Assembly (NCBI GenBank): GCA_964528535.1
Contig: CAZGSQ010000107.1
Location: 1-13,224 of the forward strand
DNA from: CAINVV01 sp964528535
Lineage (GTDB): Bacteria > Bacteroidota > Bacteroidia > Bacteroidales > Prolixibacteraceae
Reading direction: 5' to 3'
Length of the DNA stretch: 13,224 nucleotides
Position numbers and translations under genes: made by a program. The notes beneath the pieces are model-generated. The model searched no databases. It had not been told where the DNA came from and was given only the letters and a program-made list of their open reading frames with translations. Numbering within the stretch: the first letter of the stretch is position 1; the number at the start of each line of letters is the position of its first letter. Of this stretch, positions 7,046 through 13,224 are shown piece after piece.

Positions 7046-7053
7046 TATCTTTG
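7046..7053 (+). promoter_or_regulatory. SUI1 gene promoter, Bacteroidota -7 box
   Basis: TATCTTTG is an exact match to TAnnTTTG, 97 nt before the SUI1-family ATG at 7151. No clear TTG lies at the -33 position, so the call rests on the -7 box alone. The predicted leader is about 90 nt. The rest of the gap on this side (6940-7150) is AT-rich and shows nothing else I can name. Confidence 0.5.
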
Positions 7054-7150
7054 TTGTTCGTAGATCATTCATCCAATTCACTCTTTTGGCGGATAGTGAA
7101 ATAGTAGAAACTTCTTAGCAATACCAAAGCCATAGAAACATGCTCGTACC

Positions 7151-7507
7151 ATGAAGCCACAAAATCAGCAACGGAAAAATAGAGAGGGAGTCGTCTATTC
7201 CACCTCCGAAAATTTTGATTATCAATTTTCAAATGATGGTTCTGACCAAATAAGCCTTCCACCAAATAAACAAAATTTGAAAGTTATGCTTGACAAGAAA
7301 CAACGGGCAGGGAAGGTCGTCACTCTGATTGCTGGTTTTTTAGGGAGTGAAGAAGATCTCTCAACACTTGGGAAGAAGCTGAAATCCAAATTTGGTGTTG
7401 GAGGATCTGTAAAAGATGGTGAAATTCTGATTCAGGGAGATTTCCGCGACCGCGCTATCTTGTTGCTTGCTGCCGAAGGGTACAAGGTGAAAAGGGTGGG
7501 GGGGTGA
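7151..7507 (+). CDS. SUI1/YciH-family translation initiation factor-like protein
   Basis: A 118-residue protein of the eIF1/SUI1 family (bacterial YciH). The N-terminal ~45 residues are polar and probably flexible. The SUI1 fold runs from about residue 47: LDKKQRAGKVVTLIAGFLG, DLSTLGKKLKSKFGVGG, SVKDGEILIQGDFRDRAILLL and a final GYKVKRVGG. Bacterial relatives bind the small ribosomal subunit and influence initiation fidelity in vitro; their role in cells is not well settled. The length and the complete C-terminal motif indicate an intact gene. It starts at the ATG 97 nt after a perfect -7 box and is divergent from the nfn operon. The helicase gene follows on the same strand after 107 nt and could be read through, although no functional link is implied. 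Confidence 0.93.
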   Translation: MKPQNQQRKNREGVVYSTSENFDYQFSNDGSDQISLPPNKQNLKVMLDKKQRAGKVVTLIAGFLGSEEDLSTLGKKLKSKFGVGGSVKDGEILIQGDFRDRAILLLAAEGYKVKRVGG

Positions 7508-7614
7508 AGAAAGTTTGGAGTGTGGAGTGTGGTATTAGAGGGAATTGACAATTGAACTTTGTCCTGTTGCAAGGAGGTTGTGACGACTGATGATGATGCT
7601 AAAAATAGATTAAA

Positions 7615-10566
7615 TTGACTCAACCGGAGGAAATTTTTGTAGTAACGTTGACCAAGCACCGAATGTTTGGTCAATTGCTTTACCCATATTTTGCCGAGCA
7701 AATACCAGGTGAACCGTTCCTGCGACTGATCAGAAAGGTTAGGCAACATGATCTGAAGGATTTGACTGTACATCTGTCAGCAAATGAGATCAGAATTGTA
7801 AAGATTACAGAACGCTACAGCGATGAAAAATTGGTCAGGAAATTTTGTCCCGATAAACCGGCAAGCGAATTTCAGAACCAATTTAAGAAAGATGAAATCA
7901 GGCAAAGAGTAATTTCATGCATCGAGGAGACACTCACGGAGCTGCTGGATGTGCTGAAGGAGTGCAATGTACCCCTCTACCAGAAACGCGAGAAATACAT
8001 GAATTTGTACGAAGAAGATCTGATCAAAATCTGCTTCAGGGATACTGGAACAGTCTTCAATTTCCATAGATTGGCAGAAGATACACGCTATCACCTGACC
8101 CTTCGGAATGGGAAAGAACATTTCTCGCTGCTTCATAAAAATGTAGAAATTCTTGTAAATGAACCATGCAGAATCTATTACCAGAACAGCATCTATTTCT
8201 TTGATCACCTCACCGCCTCAAAATTAATACCGTTTCGGGAGAAAGAGTACATCTCCATTCCAAAGAAAATGGAAGATAGATATTATGAGACTTTTATTCT
8301 GAATGCCATCAAAAGCCAAGAGGTAAATTTCTCCGGATTCGAAGTACGCGAAACCCATCCATCCAAAGGTGCCATCCTCTCTTTGGAGCGGGATTTAGTG
8401 GATCATCCTGTTTTTGTACTTTCATTCACCTACAATGACATTCCTCTTCGGCTTAAGGAGGGAGAGCACCGGGCAGTGGTGTTGCACAAAGCTGAGGAAG
8501 ACTTTGTCTTCGAGGCTTTCAGTCGTGATACGAACTGGGAGAATGAAAGACGTACCCTGCTTCTACACCTAGGATTGTTGGGCACCTCCGACTTTTTTAA
8601 GCTGGATGTTCCTACTGGTGGGGGAGCTTCTGATTTGCTCTATCAATCTTTGGCCTGGTTGTCAATGCATGCCGCTACGCTGGTGGAACATGGATTCGAG
8701 ATTTCCCAGTCGGCACTTCCTTCCAGGTATTACCTTGGAAACCACCAGCTAAAAATTGCAGTTAAACAAAGGATTGATTGGTTTGATCTTGAAATGGTAG
8801 TTCAAATTGGCGCATGGAACATCCCATTTATTCGATTTAAAAGATTGATATTAAATGGTTTAAGAGAATATAAATTGCCCGACGGAGAGCTGTTTGTTCT
8901 ACCCGAGAGTTGGTTTGCTCAATTCCGTGAGATTCTCTCTCTGGCGAAATCAGATGGTCAGCATGTGATGCTGAAATCTTTTCACTACATGTTGCTTTCA
9001 ACGAATTTTCCACTCAATGATTCTTCACTACAGGAGAAAATCAAAGGCTTGGTAAGTCACCGCCTGGAGATTGAAGATTTGCCCGAAGGCTTGAATGCAC
9101 ATCTTCGTAACTATCAGGTGGATGGATACAATTGGCTCCATCATTTGTGGCGAAATGGATTGAATGGTTGCCTCGCTGACGACATGGGCCTTGGCAAGAC
9201 TTTGCAAACCCTGGTGCTCCTGTTGAAGTTGAAAAGGCCAAAAGACCAGGTGGTTTTTCCCGAAACCGATGCAAAGGGTCAACTGAACCTATTTGGTTCT
9301 TTCAACTCCAGGGAAATGTCCTGTCAGCCTGCCAGCCTGATAGTTCTTCCAGTATCTTTGCTACACAACTGGGAGAATGAAATTCGGAAATTTGCACCCG
9401 GATTGAGGGTCTATACCTATTCGGGTGTGAAGAGACGCGAGAAGCAGGATTTTTCTGCACTTATCAGCCATTTTGACATCATCCTGACTACCTATGGAAC
9501 TGTCAGAAATGATGCCTTGATCTTGTCGAAGTACACATTTTTCTACCTCATTCTGGACGAAAGTCAGAATATTAAGAACGCCGAATCGAAGAGCTATCAG
9601 GCAGTTTCTGCCATTCATTCGAAACACAGGCTCTCCCTGACTGGTACTCCCATCGAAAATTCGCTTTCAGATTTGTGGTCACAAATGAATTTTCTTAATC
9701 CGGGACAATTGGGTAGTTTCAAGTATTTCAAGGAAAATTTTCTGCTCCCGATCGAGAAAGAGACCAATCGGGAGGCTTCCGACAGGTTGAACCACCTGAT
9801 CAAACCCTTCATTTTACGCAGAACCAAAGAGGAGGTGGCTGCCGATTTGCCGCCAGTGATGGAAGAAACACTGACCATCGAAATGACTTCAGGGCAACTT
9901 GCACGCTATGAATCTGAGAAATCAGCGGTCAGAAATTATCTGCTGCAGAATATGGAGGAGCTTGAACCACGAAACACTACTTTTGTGGTTTTGCAAGCAC
10001 TAACACGGCTGAGACAAATCGCAATTCACCCGCGATTGATTGATCCTTCCTCAACGCTTGAGTCGGGTAAATTCAATGAGATTCGCAGCATGCTCGAGAT
10101 CCTCGTTGCCGAAAACCACAAAATACTGGTTTTTTCCTCCTTCGTAAAACACCTCAATCTGCTTGACGAAGTATGCAGAGAGATGAATTGGGGTTTCTGC
10201 CGCCTGACAGGTCAAACGACGGACAGGAAAGCTGTGATTGAAGAGTTCCAGTCCAACACAAGCAAGAATATTTTTTTGATCTCACTAAAGGCCGGAGGCA
10301 TCGGTCTCAATCTTACTGCTGCCGACTACATCTTCATCATAGATCCATGGTGGAACCCTGCAGCTGAGATGCAGGCCATCAGCCGCGCCCACCGTATCGG
10401 ACAGGATAAAAATGTCTTTGTCTACCGATTTATCTCGGAGCAGAGTATAGAGGAAAAAATTCAGCTCCTTCAAGATAAAAAGGCAGCCCTGGCCAATGAA
10501 TTTATCAACAGGAATGATCCTTTCGCCATTCTTGGTAAGGACGAATTGATTCAGCTCTTTGAATAA
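7615..10566 (+). CDS. SNF2/SWI2-family DEAD/DEAH-box helicase
   Basis: A 983-residue Swi2/Snf2-type ATPase expected to translocate on double-stranded DNA in the cytoplasm; bacterial members act on nucleoprotein complexes such as stalled RNA polymerase, but the target here is unknown. The N-terminal ~490 residues carry no motif I can name. Motif I is DDMGLGKT (Lys528), motif II DESQ (648-651), motif III LTGTP (675-679), motif V GGIGLNL (894-900) and motif VI RAHRIGQ (924-930). All are intact, so ATPase activity is likely. Between motifs I and Ia is an insertion (about 540-570) containing QLNLF (556-560), which resembles a sliding-clamp-binding peptide. The start is uncertain: TTG at 7615 is the earliest in-frame candidate after a TAG at 7606, and the first in-frame ATG (7663) would remove the well-formed beginning FVVTLTKHR. 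A frameshifted upstream start is discussed in the findings. Confidence 0.92.
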   Translation: MTQPEEIFVVTLTKHRMFGQLLYPYFAEQIPGEPFLRLIRKVRQHDLKDLTVHLSANEIRIVKITERYSDEKLVRKFCPDKPASEFQNQFKKDEIRQRVISCIEETLTELLDVLKECNVPLYQKREKYMNLYEEDLIKICFRDTGTVFNFHRLAEDTRYHLTLRNGKEHFSLLHKNVEILVNEPCRIYYQNSIYFFDHLTASKLIPFREKEYISIPKKMEDRYYETFILNAIKSQEVNFSGFEVRETHPSKGAILSLERDLVDHPVFVLSFTYNDIPLRLKEGEHRAVVLHKAEEDFVFEAFSRDTNWENERRTLLLHLGLLGTSDFFKLDVPTGGGASDLLYQSLAWLSMHAATLVEHGFEISQSALPSRYYLGNHQLKIAVKQRIDWFDLEMVVQIGAWNIPFIRFKRLILNGLREYKLPDGELFVLPESWFAQFREILSLAKSDGQHVMLKSFHYMLLSTNFPLNDSSLQEKIKGLVSHRLEIEDLPEGLNAHLRNYQVDGYNWLHHLWRNGLNGCLADDMGLGKTLQTLVLLLKLKRPKDQVVFPETDAKGQLNLFGSFNSREMSCQPASLIVLPVSLLHNWENEIRKFAPGLRVYTYSGVKRREKQDFSALISHFDIILTTYGTVRNDALILSKYTFFYLILDESQNIKNAESKSYQAVSAIHSKHRLSLTGTPIENSLSDLWSQMNFLNPGQLGSFKYFKENFLLPIEKETNREASDRLNHLIKPFILRRTKEEVAADLPPVMEETLTIEMTSGQLARYESEKSAVRNYLLQNMEELEPRNTTFVVLQALTRLRQIAIHPRLIDPSSTLESGKFNEIRSMLEILVAENHKILVFSSFVKHLNLLDEVCREMNWGFCRLTGQTTDRKAVIEEFQSNTSKNIFLISLKAGGIGLNLTAADYIFIIDPWWNPAAEMQAISRAHRIGQDKNVFVYRFISEQSIEEKIQLLQDKKAALANEFINRNDPFAILGKDELIQLFE

Positions 10567-10600
10567 AACTGACCTTCAAGGTTTTCAAATCCAACCAGGT

Positions 10601-10690
10601 CTAAAAACGAAAAGGACGGAACCGGGCGGCTCCATCCTTTTACTAAAACTAACCAAACTAACTAAACCTAAACTTATGAAAAAAAATGTA
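10601..10690. repeat. Orphan hairpin-leader repeat, copy A
   Basis: First copy of a ~90-bp direct repeat whose partner lies at 10939-11027, 339 bp away; 57 nt (10609-10665) match without a gap and the rest differs only by single-base indels and one small substitution. It consists of a hairpin (10610-10641; AAAAGGA and TCCTTTT arms around a GC-rich core), an A/C-rich tract made of ACTAA-like words, then ATG followed by eight A. The ATG (10676) opens only 8 codons before TAG. The tract followed by ATGAAAAAA resembles leaders I associate with Bacteroidota outer-membrane protein genes, but no such gene follows. The hairpin lies 43 nt after the helicase stop and may double as its terminator. Confidence 0.85.
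10610..10641. terminator. Terminator-like hairpin in repeat copy A
   Basis: Arms AAAAGGA / TCCTTTT enclose GGA / TCC and a GC-rich tip. On the plus strand two C-A or A-C mismatches interrupt the stem; on the minus strand both become G-U, so the 14-bp stem is continuous there. T runs follow on both strands, best on the minus strand (TTTT, two bases, then TTTTT). It could end the helicase transcript, stop minus-strand readthrough, or serve as a leader hairpin. Confidence 0.5.
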
Positions 10691-10718
10691 TCACAAACAT
10701 AGAGGTTATTTTGACTGC

Positions 10719-10748
10719 TTACAAATTATTAATGTTAATAAATTGTAA
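10719..10748. repeat. AT-rich inverted repeat
   Basis: TTACAA-A-TTATTAA-TG-TTAATAA-A-TTGTAA: two arms with 13 paired positions and one A-A mismatch around a 2-nt centre. The near-complete dyad symmetry suggests a protein-binding site or a cruciform-prone sequence rather than a terminator, since there is no GC core. No gene starts nearby. Confidence 0.6.
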
Positions 10749-10765
10749 ATGAAGCGTTAAATATA

Positions 10766-10790
10766 TGGTATAACTTGAGCTCCTATACCA
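10766..10790. repeat. Short perfect inverted repeat TGGTATA/TATACCA
   Basis: A perfect 7-bp dyad (10766-10772 and 10784-10790) separated by 11 nt, 17 nt after the previous inverted repeat. The spacing resembles an operator for a dimeric regulator, but short dyads are common by chance in AT-rich DNA. Confidence 0.35.
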
Positions 10791-10879
10791 CTGATTAGAT
10801 GAAATATAGAGATGGAATATGGTTGTTTGTAATGGGAAATGGCTGATTTCTTATTAAAAATTAACTCTGACAAACCTAT

Positions 10880-10907
10880 AAAATTACAATGTATACAAAA
10901 TTACAAT
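10880..10907. repeat. Iteron-like direct repeat of AAAATTACAAT
   Basis: AAAATTACAAT occurs at 10880-10890 and 10897-10907, separated by the palindrome GTATAC, a 17-bp period. It lies 32 nt before repeat copy B begins. A regulatory binding site for the B leader is possible; a TATTTTG sequence at 10918-10924, one base short of the -7 consensus spacing, lies between them. Confidence 0.5.
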
Positions 10908-10938
10908 CTGACTTTAATATTTTGTGCGGTACCCCGGC

Positions 10939-11027
10939 CTAAAAATTGAAAAGGACGGAACCGGGCGGCTCCATCCTTTTACTAAAACTAACCAAACTAA
11001 CTAACCTAAACTTATGAAAAAAATGTA
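10939..11027. repeat. Orphan hairpin-leader repeat, copy B
   Basis: Second copy of the repeat described at 10601-10690, in the same orientation. It differs by C to TT before the hairpin, loss of one A in the A/C-rich tract, and a run of seven instead of eight A after the ATG. Because of that last change the ATG (11014) opens a different reading frame: 22 codons to a TAA at 11083-11085 (starts MKKMYLKGK), with no recognisable features. Sequences flanking the two copies are unrelated, so the duplicated unit is just hairpin, tract and ATG-poly(A). Confidence 0.85.
10949..10980. terminator. Terminator-like hairpin in repeat copy B
   Basis: Identical in sequence to the hairpin at 10610-10641. It is 182 nt beyond the stop of the minus-strand transglutaminase gene, whose transcript would form the fully paired version of the stem followed by TTTT, three bases and TTTTT, a reasonable intrinsic terminator for that gene. 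Confidence 0.5.
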
Positions 11028-11135
11028 CCTCAAAGGTAAAGGCGAACTAGCTCATCTCCAAATATATTGTGTTAAAAAAGTTTAAAACGGTAAAAAATAT
11101 GCTGGTCCTTTCGCACTGCTTCGGAACCATTCTGC

Positions 11136-11150
11136 TTAGAATCGTTCTAA
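11136..11150. repeat. Small inverted repeat after the transglutaminase gene
   Basis: TTAGAA-TCG-TTCTAA, a 6-bp perfect dyad with a 3-nt loop, 11 nt beyond the minus-strand stop at 11162. Too weak and not followed by a T run, so it is not convincing as a terminator. Confidence 0.3.
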
Positions 11151-11161
11151 ATTGTTATCAA

Positions 11162-13224
11162 TCAGGGAGCTGTACAACTTGCCTTGATCTCTTTTTCGCT
11201 TTTTGATGCAACGCTCCTAAGAATTTCGAGCAGCTGTTCACCAATCCCGATTTTGTATCCCCCCGAAAAGAACAATACTTCACCCGATGAGATTGTAAAA
11301 ATTACCTGTGGCAGGTTGTTGGAAGCATCTTTCCCTTTCAACAATGAGATTGCCGAGGCCAATTCACTTTTGGTATCGCTTGAAAATATGGTTTTGGAGG
11401 GAAGCTTGTAATTGCCGAAAGCGGTGCTCTTCGACTGTTTTTCTGCGGTGTTTACGAAAATGAACTGCCCTTCCCACTGATTCAACTTGTCAACATAGGG
11501 TGCGAGGTCATTGAGGATGTGCTTGGAGGGTTCGCTGTCAGGATCCAGGAGCACGACAACAGCACCCGATCCTTTCATCAATCCGGCCAATGTCTGCGGC
11601 TTGTTCTGGTCAGACGCTGTCAGGGTGATCCGGGTTGGATCAATCTTTCCTGCCATTTTCAGGGTACTGGGTTCATCTCTTAATTTGACTTCTAGGAGAG
11701 CAGGCTTCTCTTTCGAGATCCCAAAGAAGGAAATTGAACTCAATACCGAGTTGTCGGAGCGTCTTCTTCCTGTGACAAGCAGGTAGTTGCCGGTCTCAAG
11801 GAGCAAAGGTGACGGAAAATCTGAGAGTTTTTCACTTTCGTCAAATTCGAGTGTCTGGGATCGGCCATCCTCAATTCGTGCAATGGTGAAATGGAGAGAA
11901 TACTGAGGAATCAGGCTGTTTTTAGCATCCTTTAGAACAAGTTGTCCCATTTCGGGTTGTTTGGTCAGCGCCTCAAATGCCGCGTGGCGCCAGCTATTTT
12001 GAAACATGTATTCGGGTACGTGGGTGGCGGGATTCAAACGAGCTGGAATTCCGAAGGAACGGCAGGCTGCTACAAAGAAAATATCCCGCGAAAGCGGATC
12101 GGCAACCCTTAAATTGAAGACCCCAACCGGCGTTATTGGTGCCCTGGAGTGTTTGTTGGCCACTTTGTCGATCTTTACATTGGCATTGATCCAGCTTACC
12201 AGGACATTGACCTCCTTTCTTGCTGCGATGGCCATCTCAGGGCCAAAACTCCTTACCAGGAAGCCCCGCCAGGAGGTGAGCATCTCAAGGTCTATCCTCG
12301 GCGCAAGTATGTATTCTTTATAAACAGTAGTATCCACCCCTTCCGGATTGCCTGTTGCCGTGGCTACCCTGAGATGATCCGTCAGAATCGATGCCTTCGT
12401 ATCGCTCAGGTCCTTGACAGATATCCCTTCGGTCATTGAAAAGAGATCCTTTTGGAAGCCAAACCGATTGTCTTCGAGATAGTTGATGATTTCATTGGCA
12501 TTGCCATAGCTCAGCCGCAGCAGTCTCATCAGTTTGTCTTCGGCAAGGTTTCGGGACTTTGCAAAGGATCGGATCCATCCTGAATCTTTAAATGTAACTG
12601 CGTACCTGTTGCGGATAGAATCTTCGCGTGCCAGGCGAAGGTTGTTTCTTTTTTGAGATGGTTCATCTGCCTTGCCAATCACTTTGAACAGTTTGGGAGG
12701 AACCAGATCAAACTCTTCAGTGTGGCCATCCATTTTGGTATTGCCCAAGACCAACCGAAGGGTATCGGTTGTCGCGACATGGAGCTTTTGGTAAACAAAT
12801 TTTGAATCTTTGGATGCCCACACCAAAAGATCTCCGAATCCTGTTGTAAACGCTACGCGGCCTTGGTTGTTGGTAAAGAGGCTGGCAAGCGGGTAAAATT
12901 CTGCATAATTGTAAAGTTTGAACTCCACTTTGGCCCCCTCAACAGACTTGCCCTCGCTGTCACTTACCAGGATGGTGACGTTCTTGGTTTTTGCGTAATT
13001 GGCAGTCAGGTTGAGCTCTGAAAACCTGTCCTGTGCCTCCAATACCTCTTCCGATCCAAAATAATGCCCGTAGGTACGGGTATGCACCAGCATCGTGCGT
13101 TGCGAGGGTTCGCTGAACCAACCCCTGTCGAGGTCGGTATCAGGCTCGCAAGCACCCATGAAATGCCATTTGCCATCGATCCAAACCTCCACCCAGGCGT
13201 GGTTGTCATCCGTATGTGCCCAGC
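11162..13224 (-). CDS. Transglutaminase-like domain protein, N-terminus beyond window
   Basis: The C-terminal 686 residues of a large protein; the frame is open to the right edge, so the true start is outside. The first visible residues, WAHTDDNHAWVEVWIDGKW, are the His-containing motif of the transglutaminase-like (cysteine protease fold) superfamily; the catalytic Cys would lie upstream. The usual Asp four residues after the GKW tryptophan is a Gly, with Glu and Asp just after it (GACEPD). Further on are GWFSEPSQRTMLVHTRTYG, a carboxypeptidase-regulatory-like beta domain (about visible residues 70-160, VTILVSDSEGKSVEGAKVEF), a long middle region with a second papain/transglutaminase-like helix segment (FVAACRSFGIPARL), and a C-terminal thioredoxin-like fold (about 545-670, AVVVLLDPDSEPSKHIL) without a CxxC. 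The family is typical of Bacteroidota and probably secreted; its substrate is unknown. No co-transcribed neighbour is visible. Confidence 0.85.
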   Translation of the reverse strand, partial: WAHTDDNHAWVEVWIDGKWHFMGACEPDTDLDRGWFSEPSQRTMLVHTRTYGHYFGSEEVLEAQDRFSELNLTANYAKTKNVTILVSDSEGKSVEGAKVEFKLYNYAEFYPLASLFTNNQGRVAFTTGFGDLLVWASKDSKFVYQKLHVATTDTLRLVLGNTKMDGHTEEFDLVPPKLFKVIGKADEPSQKRNNLRLAREDSIRNRYAVTFKDSGWIRSFAKSRNLAEDKLMRLLRLSYGNANEIINYLEDNRFGFQKDLFSMTEGISVKDLSDTKASILTDHLRVATATGNPEGVDTTVYKEYILAPRIDLEMLTSWRGFLVRSFGPEMAIAARKEVNVLVSWINANVKIDKVANKHSRAPITPVGVFNLRVADPLSRDIFFVAACRSFGIPARLNPATHVPEYMFQNSWRHAAFEALTKQPEMGQLVLKDAKNSLIPQYSLHFTIARIEDGRSQTLEFDESEKLSDFPSPLLLETGNYLLVTGRRRSDNSVLSSISFFGISKEKPALLEVKLRDEPSTLKMAGKIDPTRITLTASDQNKPQTLAGLMKGSGAVVVLLDPDSEPSKHILNDLAPYVDKLNQWEGQFIFVNTAEKQSKSTAFGNYKLPSKTIFSSDTKSELASAISLLKGKDASNNLPQVIFTISSGEVLFFSGGYKIGIGEQLLEILRSVASKSEKEIKASCTAP

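Noticed and set aside
7514..7531. Tandem GGAGTGT repeat after the SUI1 gene
   Set aside because: Only two 7-nt units with no associated structure; probably chance.
10719..10907. CRISPR array or replication origin
   Set aside because: The repeat units are only two, differ from one another and have irregular spacing; no cas gene, DnaA box cluster or rep gene is visible.
10601..11027. Insertion sequence or MITE bounded by the two repeats
   Set aside because: The repeats are direct rather than terminal inverted, there is no transposase, and I see no clear target-site duplication outside them.

Overview
The window reads as chromosomal DNA of a member of the Bacteroidota, probably an anaerobic or fermentative Bacteroidales-like lineage. 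The evidence is: perfect copies of the Bacteroidota -7 promoter box TAnnTTTG ahead of gapA and the SUI1 gene; few Shine-Dalgarno sequences before starts; a tRNA gene without encoded CCA; a LysM plus periplasmic-binding-protein fusion and a transglutaminase family (GACEP...GWF motif) that I associate with this phylum; and an Nfn-type electron-bifurcating transhydrogenase. I see no phage, IS element, integrase or CRISPR array.

Layout, left to right. Positions 1-51 hold the 3' part of tRNA-Thr(GGT). Two tandem, paralogous 42-residue lipoprotein-like peptides follow (104-232, 359-487). gapA (641-1654, +) comes next and ends at an unusually long perfect inverted repeat (1659-1715), which also closes the convergent minus-strand operon. 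That operon reads right to left: nfnA (6727-5906), nfnB (5897-4395), a dihydroorotate-dehydrogenase-like flavoprotein (4393-3398) and a secreted LysM/periplasmic-binding-like protein (3387-1723), with gaps of 8, 1 and 10 nt. Between nfnA and the divergent SUI1 gene lies a 423-nt gap with a candidate minus-strand structured leader. On the plus strand, a SUI1/YciH-like translation factor (7151-7507) is followed by a large SNF2-family helicase (7615-10566) whose start region is abnormal. A 595-nt AT-rich gap (10567-11161) carries two nearly identical ~90-bp repeats, each a hairpin plus an A/C-rich leader ending in ATG-poly(A) but with no gene behind it, together with several inverted and direct repeats. 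The last gene, on the minus strand, is a transglutaminase-like protein cut off by the right edge.

Functional picture: gapA makes NADH in glycolysis. NfnAB would couple NADH and reduced ferredoxin to NADPH formation, so redox balancing is a plausible theme of the left half; it is inferred from gene families and adjacency only. The remaining genes are not obviously connected. I did not find a convincing new multi-gene system. The items that most deserve a second look are the tandem mini-lipoproteins, the orphan leader repeats downstream of the helicase, the possible structured leader of the nfn operon, and the helicase start region.
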